A stretch of DNA of 64,000 bases from Streptomyces platensis. GTDB lineage: Bacteria > Actinomycetota > Actinomycetes > Streptomycetales > Streptomycetaceae. Positions 34,613 to 43,370 of this stretch are shown here, in pieces (position 1 is the first letter of the stretch; the number at the start of each line of letters is the position of its first letter). The DNA is taken from the NCBI RefSeq assembly GCF_008704855.1, contig NZ_CP023691.1:3658001-3722000 (forward strand), written 5' to 3'. Made by a program: the position numbers and the translations under genes. A model generated the notes under the pieces. The model did not search any database. It saw nothing but the letters and a program-made list of their open reading frames with translations, and had not been told where the DNA came from.

Positions 34613-35488
34613 TCAGTAACCGAAGGCCCGCGCCGTGTTCGCCGCGACGGCGGTGGCCATCGCGTCCTCCGTCACCGACGCCACCTCGGCCATGGCCCGC
34701 AGCGTGACCGGAATGAGGTACGGGGCGTTGGCCCGTCCGCGGTACGGGGCGGGTGTGAGGAAGGGGGCGTCGGTCTCGACGAGGACCAGCTCAGGCGGGG
34801 CGACGGCGAGGGCGTCGCGCAGGTGCTGGGCGTTTTTGAAGGTGACGTTGCCGGCGAAGGACATGAAGTAGCCGGCCGCGGCGCAGATCTTGGCCATCTC
34901 GGCGTCGCCGGAGTAGCAGTGGAAGACGACCCGGTCGGGCGCGCCCTCCTCGCGCAGGATGCGCAGCACATCGTCGTGCGCCTCGCGGTCGTGGATGACC
35001 AGGGCCTTGTCGTGCCGCTTGGCGATCTCGATGTGCGCCCGGAAGGAGGCTTCCTGGGCGGCCATGCCCTCGGGGCCGGTGCGGAAGTAGTCCAGGCCGG
35101 TCTCGCCGACGCCGCGGACCTGCGGCAGTGCGGCCAGCCGGTCGATCTCGGCCAGCGCCTCGTCCAGGGCGCTGTCGCCGCCGGGCTCCCGGGCGCCCTG
35201 CCGGGACCAACCGTCGGGGTCGCCGAGGACGATCCGGGGCGCCTCGTTGGGGTGCAGGGCGACCGTGGCGTGCACGCTGTCGTGGGCCGCCGCGGTCTCG
35301 GCGGCCCAGCGTGAACCGGCCAGGTCGCACCCCACCTGGACGACGGTGGTCACCCCGACCGAGGCGGCCTTGGCGAGCGCCTCCTCGACGGAGGAGTCCT
35401 GCATGTCCAGGTGGGTGTGCGAATCCGCGACCGCCACCCGAAGCGGTTCGGGCAGCGGCGGCGGGGTGTTCTTGTCCTGCGGTGCCAT
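34613..35488 (-). CDS. tatD: TatD family deoxyribonuclease
   Basis: A 291-residue metal-dependent TIM-barrel hydrolase with 3'-5' exonuclease/DNase activity. Metal ligands are in VADSHTHLDMQD (HxH), GVGETGLDYFRT (Glu), LVIHDREAHDDV (His), FHCYSGDAEMA (His) and VLVETDAPFLTP (Asp). A loop insert GDPDGWSRQGAREPGGDS separates strands near residue 90-110. It lies 129 bp upstream of rpfB on the same strand, the common actinobacterial order. Confidence 0.92.
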   Translation of the reverse strand: MAPQDKNTPPPLPEPLRVAVADSHTHLDMQDSSVEEALAKAASVGVTTVVQVGCDLAGSRWAAETAAAHDSVHATVALHPNEAPRIVLGDPDGWSRQGAREPGGDSALDEALAEIDRLAALPQVRGVGETGLDYFRTGPEGMAAQEASFRAHIEIAKRHDKALVIHDREAHDDVLRILREEGAPDRVVFHCYSGDAEMAKICAAAGYFMSFAGNVTFKNAQHLRDALAVAPPELVLVETDAPFLTPAPYRGRANAPYLIPVTLRAMAEVASVTEDAMATAVAANTARAFGY

Positions 35489-35521
35489 GGCCGCGATCCT
35501 ACGAGGGCCGCGGCACGGAGT

Positions 35522-35980
35522 TCACTTGCGGTGGTGCTGGAACGGGTGCAGCAGGTCGGAGAGATGCCAGTGGTGGCGGCCGGGGTCCTTGCCGTCGCTG
35601 GTGCCGGTGGCGTCCGGGTCCGCCGCCGGGGAGGCCTTCTTCCCGTTGCCGTGCTGGCGCTGATGCATGCTCGCCATCGCGTCGGAGACCATCGAGACCT
35701 GGCCGGAACGCATGATGCGGACGATGTCGGTGCCGCAGTTCACACAGGTGGGGCGGGTCAGCGGGGAGGGGACGCGCTGGCCGTCCGCGAAGTAGACGAC
35801 ATGCAGCTCCCCCTTGCCGTCGACCTGATGGACTATGTCGTACGCCTGCTCCCAGCCGTGGCCGCACCGCATACAGGCGAAGGAGTACGCCTCGTGCGCG
35901 GCGGCGTCGGCCTGGGGATCGGGGTGTGCTCCGCCCGTGGTCGTCGTGGAAACTCCGTGGGTCCTGGCGAAATCCGTCAT
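35522..35980 (-). CDS. Zinc-ribbon hypothetical protein
   Basis: A 152-residue soluble protein. A probable zinc ribbon is formed by SFACMRCGHGW (CxxC) and TCVNCGTDIVRIM (CxxC) about 50 residues apart. Between them is a short beta-rich core, HVVYFADGQRVPSPLTRPT. The C-terminal third is His/Asp/Ser-rich and disordered, ending HHWHLSDLLHPFQHHRK. ATG at 35980 is chosen because GAGGAG precedes it; the longer frame from 36061 has none. The function is unknown; it sits 33 bp upstream of tatD. Confidence 0.78.
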   Translation of the reverse strand: MTDFARTHGVSTTTTGGAHPDPQADAAAHEAYSFACMRCGHGWEQAYDIVHQVDGKGELHVVYFADGQRVPSPLTRPTCVNCGTDIVRIMRSGQVSMVSDAMASMHQRQHGNGKKASPAADPDATGTSDGKDPGRHHWHLSDLLHPFQHHRK

Positions 35981-36155
35981 GTGCTGCGCTCCTCTTGTCC
36001 TCCGGACAAGGTCTTCGGGAACCGTTGCGTCCCTGGTCCAGTGGACGCCTTTCCCGGTCACAAAGCAGCAGCTCGCCGACCGTATTGGCCCAGATTTGGC
36101 CAGGGGCAGGGAAAAGTCCCCGCCATCCCGGCCTGAGCTTTACCTTTCCGGCCGG

Positions 36156-37025
36156 TCATTTACCTTCTGATGGGTCGGTTTTCGCCGCGTTCTTCGCCGC
36201 GACCACCGCATCGAAGACCTCCCGCTTGGGCAGCCCGGCGTCCGCGGCGACCGCGGCGATGGCTTCCTTGCGGCGCTCCCCGGCCTCCTCGCGGACCCGC
36301 ACCCGGCGCACCAGCTCCTCGGGGCCCAGGTCCTGCGGCCCGCTGTCCGGGGCGCCCTCGACGACGATGGTGATCTCGCCGCGTACGCCCTCGGCCGCCC
36401 AGGGCACCAGCTCGCTCAGCGGCCCCCGCTTGACCTCCTCGTACGTCTTCGTCAGCTCCCGGCAGACCGCCGCGCGCCGCTCGGCGCCGAAGATCTCGGC
36501 CATCGCGGCGAGGGTGTCGTCCAGCCGGTGCGGCGCCTCGAAGTAGACGAGGGTGCGGCGCTCGTCGGCGACCTCGCGCAGCCGGGTGCGCCGCTCGCCG
36601 CCCTTGCGGGGCAGGAACCCCTCGAAGCAGAAGCGGTCCACCGGCAGCCCGGAGACGGCGAGGGCGGTGAGCACCGCGCTGGGGCCCGGGACGGCGGTGA
36701 CCTTGATGTCCCGTTCGACGGCGGCGGCGACCAGCCGGTAGCCGGGGTCGGAGACCGAGGGCATCCCGGCGTCGGTGACCAGCAGCACCCGCGCCCCGCC
36801 GGCCAGCGCCTCGGCCAGCTCGGGCGTCCGGGCCGCCTCATTGCCCTCGAAGTACGAGACGATCCGCCCGGATGGCTGGACGTCCAGGGCCTGGGTCAGC
36901 CGGCGCAGCCGCCGGGTGTCCTCGGCGGCGATCACATCGGCGGCGGCCAGCTCGGTGGCGAGCCGCGGCGGTGCGTCCGCGATCTCCCCGATGGGCGTCC
37001 CTGCAAGTACCAGCGTTCCAGTCAC
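36156..37025 (-). CDS. rsmI: 16S rRNA (cytidine-1402 2'-O)-methyltransferase
   Basis: A 289-residue tetrapyrrole-methylase-fold enzyme that 2'-O-methylates C1402 in the 16S decoding centre. It begins TGTLVLAGTPIGEIADAPPR and has AAEDTRRLRRLTQAL, VSYFEGNEAARTPELAEAL, LVTDAGMPSVSDPGYRLV (SAM site) and FEGFLPRKGGERRTRL, all RsmI hallmarks. GTG at 37025 is chosen; the first frame start at 37139 would add 38 residues without homology. It is divergent from pmt at 37114 with an 88-bp gap. A 175-bp gap without genes separates its end from the zinc-ribbon gene. Confidence 0.94.
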   Translation of the reverse strand: MTGTLVLAGTPIGEIADAPPRLATELAAADVIAAEDTRRLRRLTQALDVQPSGRIVSYFEGNEAARTPELAEALAGGARVLLVTDAGMPSVSDPGYRLVAAAVERDIKVTAVPGPSAVLTALAVSGLPVDRFCFEGFLPRKGGERRTRLREVADERRTLVYFEAPHRLDDTLAAMAEIFGAERRAAVCRELTKTYEEVKRGPLSELVPWAAEGVRGEITIVVEGAPDSGPQDLGPEELVRRVRVREEAGERRKEAIAAVAADAGLPKREVFDAVVAAKNAAKTDPSEGK

Positions 37026-37113
37026 CTCCCCATCCTCCCAGGGCGCCGGCGCGCTCCGGCCGGTCGGTGTCCCCCGGTGCGGTCCCCGGCGCTCCACAGG
37101 CGGCTTCCCTACG

Positions 37114-38889
37114 ATGGGCCGGGTGACGAGTGACACCACCGCGACCGACGCCGCCGCGCAGCACGCCCCGGAGCCGCCCGGAGCGCCCCCCGTGTGGCAG
37201 CGGCGACTGCGCCGTTTCGGGTTTCCGGCCCGCCCGCAGACCGATGTCCGCGCGCGGCTGGTGCCCGCCTTCCCCGAGTCGAGCGGTCGTCTGTGGGCCG
37301 CGTTCGGCGTGGGCCCGAACGCCGCGATCCGGCTGACGCGCTGGTCCGGCTGGCTGGGTCCGCTGCTGGTGGCGCTGTTCGCCGGGGTGCTGCGGTTCTG
37401 GAACCTGGGCAGCCCGCGGAAGGTGATATTCGACGAGACGTACTACCCGAAGGACGCCTGGTCGCTGCTCCAGTACGGCTACGAGGGCACCTGGGCCAAG
37501 AACGCCAATGACGCGCTGGTCGGGCATCCGCCGCAGCTGCTGCTCTCGCCCGAGCACTCGTATGTCGTCCACCCCCCGATGGGCAAGTGGCTGATCGCGG
37601 TCGGCGAGGGCCTGTTCGGGATGAACCCGTTCGGCTGGCGGTTCATGGTGGCGCTGCTCGGCACCCTGTCGGTGCTGCTGGTGTGCCGTATCGGTCGCCG
37701 GCTGATGCGCTCGACGGCGCTGGGCTGCCTCGCGGGCGGCCTGCTGGCGGTGGACGGTCTGCACTTCGTGATGAGCCGGACCGCGCTGCTCGATCTGATC
37801 GTGATGTTCTGGGTGGTGGCCGCGTTCGGCTGTCTGCTGGTGGACCGGGACCGCACCAGGGCCCGGCTGGCGGCGGCACTGCCGGTCGGGCATGGGGGCA
37901 CCTCCCGTTCGAGCGAAGCCGAGAATGGGGAAGGCATCGCACGCCCCGACGAAGGGGTCGGTGACCGGCTGCGGCTCGGCTGGCGGCCGTGGCGGATCGC
38001 GGCCGGGCTGTGTCTGGGCCTGGCCACCGCGACGAAGTGGAACGGTCTGTACTACCTCGCCGCGTTCGCGCTGATGGCGGTGCTCTGGGATGTCGCGGCA
38101 CGCCGTACGGCCGGCGCCCGGCACCCCTTCCGCTCGGCAGTGCGCCGCGATGCCGTGCCCGCCTTCGGGTCCACCGTCGTCGTCGCCCTCGCCACCTATC
38201 TGGCGTCCTGGTCGGGCTGGATCGCCACCAAGGGCGGCTACTACCGCGACTGGGCGACCTCACCGGAGGGCCGTACGGGTGCCTGGACCTGGCTGCCGGA
38301 CTGGCTGCGCAGCCTGTGGCACTACCAGACCGAGGTCTACTCCTTCCACACCGGACTGACCACCCCGCACGCCTACCAGTCCAACCCGTGGAGCTGGCTG
38401 GTCCTGGGCCGCCCGGTCTCCTATTTCTACGAGGACCCCAAGGTGGGCCACGACGGCTGCACGGCGGCCGAGGGCTGTGCCCGCGAGGTGCTGGCGCTGG
38501 GCACCCCGCTGTTGTGGTGGGCCGCCTGCTTCGCGCTCCTCTATGTCCTCTACCGCTGGCTGTTCAAGCGGGACTGGCGGGCCGGGGCGATCGTCTGCGG
38601 TGTCGCGGCCGGCTATCTGCCGTGGTTCCTCTACCAGGAGCGGACCATCTTCCTCTTCTACGCGGTGGTGTTCGTCCCGTTCCTGTGTCTGGCGCTGGCG
38701 ATGATGCTCGGCGCGATCGTCGGGCCGCCGGGCTCGACGGAGCGCCGCCGCACGATCGGCGCGGTCGGCGCCGGTGTCCTGGTTCTCCTGATCGCATGGA
38801 ATTTCATCTACTTCTATCCCCTCTATACGGGAATGCCGATCCCCAAGTCGGCCTGGCACCACCGGATGTGGTTCGACACCTGGGTGTGA
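37114..38889 (+). CDS. pmt: Dolichyl-/polyprenyl-phosphate-mannose--protein mannosyltransferase
   Basis: A 591-residue GT39 polytopic enzyme that transfers mannose from polyprenyl-phosphate mannose to Ser/Thr of exported proteins. After a polar N-terminus the first helices contain VIFDETYYPKDAWSLLQYGY, where the DE pair is the catalytic/metal motif of protein O-mannosyltransferases. HPPMGKWLIAVGEGLFGMNP is the second family motif. About nine to eleven helices are visible. The start is ATG 37114; GTG 37123 is an alternative. An extra loop of about 30 residues near 255-290 contains a dispersed repeat. In S. coelicolor Pmt glycosylates lipoproteins and phage receptors. Confidence 0.9.
   Translation: MGRVTSDTTATDAAAQHAPEPPGAPPVWQRRLRRFGFPARPQTDVRARLVPAFPESSGRLWAAFGVGPNAAIRLTRWSGWLGPLLVALFAGVLRFWNLGSPRKVIFDETYYPKDAWSLLQYGYEGTWAKNANDALVGHPPQLLLSPEHSYVVHPPMGKWLIAVGEGLFGMNPFGWRFMVALLGTLSVLLVCRIGRRLMRSTALGCLAGGLLAVDGLHFVMSRTALLDLIVMFWVVAAFGCLLVDRDRTRARLAAALPVGHGGTSRSSEAENGEGIARPDEGVGDRLRLGWRPWRIAAGLCLGLATATKWNGLYYLAAFALMAVLWDVAARRTAGARHPFRSAVRRDAVPAFGSTVVVALATYLASWSGWIATKGGYYRDWATSPEGRTGAWTWLPDWLRSLWHYQTEVYSFHTGLTTPHAYQSNPWSWLVLGRPVSYFYEDPKVGHDGCTAAEGCAREVLALGTPLLWWAACFALLYVLYRWLFKRDWRAGAIVCGVAAGYLPWFLYQERTIFLFYAVVFVPFLCLALAMMLGAIVGPPGSTERRRTIGAVGAGVLVLLIAWNFIYFYPLYTGMPIPKSAWHHRMWFDTWV
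37891..37936. repeat. Dispersed Streptomyces repeat inside pmt
   Basis: CATGGGGGCACCTCCCGTTC, then GAGCGAAGCCGAGAATGGGG, matches a short, partly palindromic element (TTCGAGCGAA core) that I recognise as common in Streptomyces genomes. It is read through in frame as HGGTSRSSEAENGEG within a cytoplasmic loop of Pmt. Confidence 0.7.
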
Positions 38890-39043
38890 ACCCGCCAATT
38901 CGACAGTTCCGTAACAGCCGTACAACAGCGCGTCACCGGACCGTGCCCGTATCGAGACTCACCGCCCTCCCGTGTCCCATAGAGTGCGAGGCACGTTCTT
39001 GTGTGCGTATTCAAGGACGAGGCTCTGGGAGGGATTCAGCGGC

Positions 39044-40696
39044 ATGCGCCGAGAGGTGAAGTACGGGCTGATCGGCGGATCGGTGGCCCTGGTGGCAGGA
39101 GTCGTGGGCGGCTTCACCCTTTTCGGCGGCTCGGACGAGTCGTCGCAGGAGGTCAGCTCGGCGGATGCCAAGTCGGGCGACAACGGGACCAAGGTGGCGA
39201 CCGGCCCGCTGTCGGCCAAGGAAGTGCAGACGACATCGCGGGAGTTCCTCACCGCATGGCAGTCCGGCGACGCGGCCAAGGCGGCCGGGCTGACCGACGA
39301 CCCGGAGAAGTGCAAGAGCGCGCTCGCGTCCCTCGGCAAGCAGGCGCGGTTCTCGAAGGTGACGCTCACCCCGGGCACCCCGGCCGGTGACAAGGTGCCG
39401 TACACCGTCGCCGCGCAGATCGACTACAAGGGCACCAAGGCCGCGTACTCGTACCGCACCTCGGCGACCGTGCAGCGCGACAAGGCCACCGGGAAGCCGC
39501 AGATCGCCTGGAAGCCGACGATGATGCACCCGGGTCTGGCCAAGGGTGACGAACTGCGCACCGGCGAGGCGGAGGCGCCGCCGATCAAGGCCGTGGACCG
39601 CAAGGGCACCGAGCTGACCCCCGAGGCGCATCCGGCGCTGGCCGGGGTGCTGGACAGCCTGCGGGACAAGTACGGCGACAAGACCGACGGCAAGCCGGGC
39701 GTGGAGCTGTTCATCCACCGCGCCAAGGCCGCCAAGCCCGCCGACCAGCTGCCCGAGAAGACGCTGAAGGTGCTGTCCAAGGGGACGCCGGGCACGCTCA
39801 AGACCACCCTGGACGCCGGGATGCAGACGGCTGCCGAGCGGGCGGTCAAGGGCAAGAAGTCCGCCTCCGTGGCCGCGGTCAAGCCCAGCACCGGCGAGAT
39901 CCTGGCGCTCGCCAACTCCCCGGAGAAGGGCTTCAACCTGGCCACCCAGGGGTCGCTGGCCCCCGGCTCAACGATGAAGATCGTCACCGCGGCGATGCTG
40001 ATGGACAAGGGCATGACCTCGCCGGGCAAGTCCCACCCGTGCCCCAAGTACGTGACGGTCGGCGGCTGGAAGTTCCAGAACCTCAACAAGTCCGAGATCA
40101 AGAACGGCACGTTCGCGCAGAGCTTCGCGGCCTCCTGCAACAACGCCTTCATCTCGCAGGCCAAGGACCTCAAGGACGACGACCTGACCAAGGAGGCCCG
40201 GGACGTCTTCGGTATCGGGCTGAACTGGCAGACCGGCATCCCCACTTTCGACGGCGCGGTGCCGGTGCAGAGCGACGCGCAGATGGCGGCCTCGCTGATC
40301 GGCCAGGGCGGGGTGCGGATGAACCCGCTCAATGTCGCCACGCTCGCCGCGACGGTCCGGGCCGGCTCCTTCCACCAGCCGTACATCGTCTCGCCGGACC
40401 TGGACCACCGGACGCTCGCCAAGGCGCCCCGCACGATGAAGCCGTCCACCCTCAGCGGGCTGAAGTCCCTGATGAAGCTGACCGCGACGTCCGGTACGGC
40501 CGCCCAGGCGATGTCCGGCGTCAGCGGTGACGTCGGCGCCAAGACCGGCTCGGCCGAGGTCGACAACCAGAAGAAGCCCAACGCCTGGTTCACCGCCTAC
40601 CGCAACGACCTCGCCGCGGCGGCCGTCGTCCCGGCGAGCGGCCACGGCGGCTCCAACGCGGGCCCGGTGGTCCGCGCCGTTCTCACCGCCGGCTGA
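39044..40696 (+). CDS. Class B penicillin-binding protein with MecA_N (NTF2-like) domain
   Basis: A 550-residue peptidoglycan D,D-transpeptidase. A short N-terminus and membrane helix (YGLIGGSVALVAGVVGGFTL) anchor it. An NTF2/MecA_N-like domain spans about residues 60-175. The transpeptidase carries STMK (SxxK, nucleophile Ser), SCN in FAASCNNAF and KTGSAE. ATG at 39044 has a GGGAGGGA site. It follows pmt by 155 bases on the same strand. The family is intrinsically less sensitive to beta-lactams in some organisms. A 13-bp-stem terminator ends the unit. Confidence 0.92.
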   Translation: MRREVKYGLIGGSVALVAGVVGGFTLFGGSDESSQEVSSADAKSGDNGTKVATGPLSAKEVQTTSREFLTAWQSGDAAKAAGLTDDPEKCKSALASLGKQARFSKVTLTPGTPAGDKVPYTVAAQIDYKGTKAAYSYRTSATVQRDKATGKPQIAWKPTMMHPGLAKGDELRTGEAEAPPIKAVDRKGTELTPEAHPALAGVLDSLRDKYGDKTDGKPGVELFIHRAKAAKPADQLPEKTLKVLSKGTPGTLKTTLDAGMQTAAERAVKGKKSASVAAVKPSTGEILALANSPEKGFNLATQGSLAPGSTMKIVTAAMLMDKGMTSPGKSHPCPKYVTVGGWKFQNLNKSEIKNGTFAQSFAASCNNAFISQAKDLKDDDLTKEARDVFGIGLNWQTGIPTFDGAVPVQSDAQMAASLIGQGGVRMNPLNVATLAATVRAGSFHQPYIVSPDLDHRTLAKAPRTMKPSTLSGLKSLMKLTATSGTAAQAMSGVSGDVGAKTGSAEVDNQKKPNAWFTAYRNDLAAAAVVPASGHGGSNAGPVVRAVLTAG

Positions 40697-40697
40697 C

Positions 40698-40728
40698 GGG
40701 ACGGGGCGCCGTGGGGGCGCCCCGTCCC
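40698..40728. terminator. Terminator after the penicillin-binding protein gene
   Basis: GGGACGGGGCGCC pairs perfectly with GGCGCCCCGTCCC around the five-base loop GTGGG. It starts one base after the stop codon. There is no T run, as is common in Streptomyces. Confidence 0.75.
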
Positions 40729-40781
40729 AGTCACCGAATCCGGTTCGCATGGCCCGTACAGCTTTCGCTAGCGTGCGGGCC

Positions 40782-40859
40782 ATGAGCGATTCCGCCTCCG
40801 GCGCCGCCCCGGGAACCCCGACCGTCACACCGACCGGCGTGCGCGAGCGCACCTCGTGA
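40782..40859 (+). CDS. Possible 25-residue leader peptide upstream of the DMT transporter
   Basis: ATG at 40782 opens a 25-codon frame (MSDSASGAAP to VRERTS). Its TGA overlaps the GTG start of the transporter by four bases. TAGCGT-like sequence at 40769-40774 lies eight bases ahead, suggesting a leaderless start. It could couple or regulate transporter translation. No function beyond this is suggested by the sequence. Confidence 0.4.
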   Translation: MSDSASGAAPGTPTVTPTGVRERTS

Positions 40860-41707
40860 CCCCGCTCGTCGTCGCCGCGGTCCTGATGGCCGCCGTCACC
40901 CACGCCAGCTGGAACGCCATCGCGCACGGCATCCGCGACCAGCTGCTGGCCTTCACCCTGGTCGGCGGCGGCGGTGCGGTCTGCGGCCTCGCGCTGACCG
41001 CCGTCACCCCGCTCCCGGCCGCCGGCGCCTGGCCCTTCCTCCTGGCCTCCGCCGTGCTGCACATCGTCTACCAGGCCCTGCTGATGCAGTCGTTCCGGCT
41101 GGGCGACTTCGGTCAGATGTACCCCATCGCCCGCGGCACCGCGCCCCTGGTCGTCACCGTCCTGGCCGCCGTCTTCGTCCACGAGATCCCCGACGGCTGG
41201 GCCCTGGCCGGTGTCGCCCTGGCCTCCGCGGGCCTGGTCGGGGTCGCCCTCTGGGGCATCCGCGGCTCCGGGACCCGGCCGCACTGGCCGGCCCTGGTCG
41301 CCGCCCTCGCCACCGGCCTCGCCATCGCCTCGTACACGACGGTCGACGGCCTGGGCGTACGGGCCTCCGGCAGCGCCCTCGGCTACATCGGCTGGCTGAT
41401 GCTCCTCGAAGGCATCGCGATCCCCGCCTACGCGCTCGCCACCCGCGGCCGTCGACTCGGGGCCGAACTCCGCCCCTTCGCACTGCGCGGGCTGGCCGGC
41501 GGGGTGCTCTCCGTCTTCGCCTACGGTCTGGTCCTGTGGGCCCAGACCCGCGCCCCCCTCGCACCGATCGCCGCGCTGCGCGAGTCCTCGATCATCGTGG
41601 GCGCCGCCATCGGCGCACTCTTCTTCAAGGAACGCTTCGGCGCCCCCCGTATCGCCGCGGCGGGCCTGATGGTCATCGGCATCGGCCTGATGCTGCACAC
41701 CGGCTGA
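40856..41707 (+). CDS. EamA/DMT-superfamily transporter
   Basis: A 283-residue inner-membrane protein with about ten helices in two homologous halves, as expected for the drug/metabolite transporter superfamily (RhaT/EamA type). Helix 1 is LVVAAVLMAAVTHASWNAIA and contains the family's N-terminal signature. The second half begins ALVAALATGLAIASYTTVDG, ending in IAAAGLMVIGIGLMLHTG. GTG at 40856 overlaps the upstream 25-codon frame. Likely an exporter of a small metabolite; the substrate is not predictable. Confidence 0.85.
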   Translation: MTPLVVAAVLMAAVTHASWNAIAHGIRDQLLAFTLVGGGGAVCGLALTAVTPLPAAGAWPFLLASAVLHIVYQALLMQSFRLGDFGQMYPIARGTAPLVVTVLAAVFVHEIPDGWALAGVALASAGLVGVALWGIRGSGTRPHWPALVAALATGLAIASYTTVDGLGVRASGSALGYIGWLMLLEGIAIPAYALATRGRRLGAELRPFALRGLAGGVLSVFAYGLVLWAQTRAPLAPIAALRESSIIVGAAIGALFFKERFGAPRIAAAGLMVIGIGLMLHTG

Positions 41708-41726
41708 GGGGCGCCGCACGGACCGC

Positions 41727-42680
41727 TCAGCCGGCCACCCGTCCACCACGGACACGCCGCACCAGATCGTCCGCGGCCGCCGGCCAGGCCTCGTACGCGA
41801 ACTCGAAGCCCGCCTCACGCAGCCGGCCGGGCACCACCCGGCGGCTCTTGAGCAGCAGTTCGGTGTCGGTACGCAGCGCGAGCGCCCCCAGCTCGGCCAT
41901 CCACTTCGTGGCGGGCAGCCCCACCGGAACGCCCCAGGCCGCCCGCAGCGCGCGCATGAACTCACGCTGCGGCAGCGGACCGGGCGCGGCGAGATTCACC
42001 GGCCCGCTGAGGTCGTTCCGGTCGACCAGGAACTCCACCGCGCGCACGAAGTCCCGGTCATGAATCCAGGACACGTACTGGGCACCACCCGCGACCGGCC
42101 CGCCGAGCCCCAGCCGCGCCATCCGCAGCAGCACATCGAACACCCCGCCCCGGTCCGGGCTCATCACCATCGCGGAACGCAGCGCGACCTTACGGGTCTC
42201 CGGGGTGGCGGCCTCCTCCTGCGCCCGCTCCCACTCCTTGGCGATCTCCACACTGAACGCCCAGTAGTCCGGCACACCGGGCTCCGCACCCCCCAGCTCA
42301 CCCGTCGCCTCGTCATGGGCCGCGTCGAACCGGTGGGTGTAGATGGTGGCGGTACTCATCTGGAGCCACACGCGGGGCGGCCGTTCGGCCGCCGCGATCG
42401 CCTCGCCCACAACCCGGGCGGAATCCACCCGCGAATCCATCATCTCCTGGAGATTGGCCCGCGTGTAGCGGCAACTGACGCTGCGCCCGGCCAGGTTGAT
42501 CACGACATCACTGCCCTCGATCACCGCCGCCCAGGGACCGAGCGTCGCCCCGTCCCAAGCCACGTCCCCCGCCCGCACCGGACGTCTGGTCAGCACCACG
42601 ACCTCATGCCCCGCCGCAGCCAGCGCACGACGCAGAATGCCGCCCACCTGACCGGTCCCTCCGGGTATCACTATCTTCAT
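41727..42680 (-). CDS. TIGR01777-type epimerase (atypical SDR with DUF1731)
   Basis: A 317-residue atypical extended SDR. The Rossmann motif is KIVIPGGTGQVGGILRRALA. VINLAGRSVSCRYTRANLQE is the TIGR01777 hallmark, and YWAFSVEIAKEWERA occupies the catalytic region. The C-terminal DUF1731 part contains VPVGLPATKWMAELGALALR. Function of the family is unknown; homologues are linked to nucleotide-sugar and division processes. ATG at 42680 has GGAGGGG just upstream. It is convergent with the DMT transporter gene. Confidence 0.88.
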   Translation of the reverse strand: MKIVIPGGTGQVGGILRRALAAAGHEVVVLTRRPVRAGDVAWDGATLGPWAAVIEGSDVVINLAGRSVSCRYTRANLQEMMDSRVDSARVVGEAIAAAERPPRVWLQMSTATIYTHRFDAAHDEATGELGGAEPGVPDYWAFSVEIAKEWERAQEEAATPETRKVALRSAMVMSPDRGGVFDVLLRMARLGLGGPVAGGAQYVSWIHDRDFVRAVEFLVDRNDLSGPVNLAAPGPLPQREFMRALRAAWGVPVGLPATKWMAELGALALRTDTELLLKSRRVVPGRLREAGFEFAYEAWPAAADDLVRRVRGGRVAG

Positions 42681-42754
42681 CGGGCTCCCCTCCTGGTCAC
42701 CGGGTGTGTGGTCACCACACCCGGCACCAGCAGATGCCACCGGCCCCGGCCCCG

Positions 42755-42952
42755 TCAACGACGCGGCCGGACCGCGCCGTCGGGCAGTTCCTCCAGCGCA
42801 CGGGGACCGCTCCCCTCCCCCTCCACCGGTGTGTCATCGTGCCGGGGGTGCCGCCGCAGCAGGACCCGGCAGTCAACGGCCTTCGACCTGTCGCGGGTTC
42901 GTTCCGCCTCGGCCAGCTCCTCCCGAAGCGCCTGGCACGTCGGACAGCTCAC
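42755..42952 (-). CDS. Small Cys-containing protein associated with DUF397 loci
   Basis: A 65-residue protein that begins MSCPTCQALREELAEAERTR, a CxxC followed by a charged helix, then VLLRRHPRH. I recognise similar tiny genes beside XRE/DUF397 pairs in Streptomyces. A single CxxC would need a second pair from a dimer to hold zinc. It is divergent from the DUF397 gene at 43176. Confidence 0.6.
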   Translation of the reverse strand: MSCPTCQALREELAEAERTRDRSKAVDCRVLLRRHPRHDDTPVEGEGSGPRALEELPDGAVRPRR

Positions 42953-42996
42953 AGCGACCTCCCCAGCGGCCCGTACTGCTGCCGCCGCGCGTCACC

Positions 42997-43179
42997 GTGC
43001 TGACGCTGTCGGACCGCTCCCTCATGTCGTACGCCGAGTCAGCTCAACGCGGCTATCTCGAACGGGAAAGCACCTCGGTGGTGCCGATACTCACGGCCTA
43101 CCATCAGCTACAGGCCGACGCGCACTCCCAGGCGGCGTCCGTGACCTTGATCCGCCAGCTACGAAAGGGCATCTCGTGA
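42997..43179 (+). pseudogene. Remnant of an XRE/DUF5753 regulator (C-terminus only)
   Basis: The frame ending at 43179 translates to VLTLSDRSLMSYAESAQRGY, then a tail ILTAYHQLQADAHSQAASVT and LIRQLRKGIS. This matches the final part of DUF5753 regulators (Y-x-E near an aromatic turn, then a helix with Y..L...A.S..AS...I). No HTH or N-terminal half is present upstream, where instead the small gene at 42755-42952 lies on the other strand. The TGA overlaps the DUF397 start by four bases, preserving the usual linkage. A truncation of the partner gene is inferred. Confidence 0.55.
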
Positions 43180-43370
43180 CCGACTCCCTCCGATGGGTCA
43201 AATCCTCGTACAGCGACAACGGCGGACAGTGCATCGAGTGGGCGCCTGAGCACGCGGCGGCCACCGGAGAGTTCCTGGTCCGTGACAGCAAGGACCTCAA
43301 CGGCCCGCAACTCACCCTCACCCGGGCGGCATTCGCCGGGCTCGTGGAGTTCGCCCGGCACCACGGGTGA
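43176..43370 (+). CDS. DUF397 protein without an intact XRE partner
   Basis: A 64-residue DUF397 protein: LRWVKSSYSDNGGQCIEWAP, FLVRDSKDLNGPQLTLTRAA and FAGLVEFARHH. GTG at 43176 overlaps the end of the truncated DUF5753 fragment. It is the second DUF397 gene in this window (the other is at 30499-30717), but here the regulator is decayed, leaving an orphan. A hairpin of CGGCCCTCGCC with GGCGGGGGCCG at 43396-43421 may end its message. Confidence 0.88.
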   Translation: MTDSLRWVKSSYSDNGGQCIEWAPEHAAATGEFLVRDSKDLNGPQLTLTRAAFAGLVEFARHHG

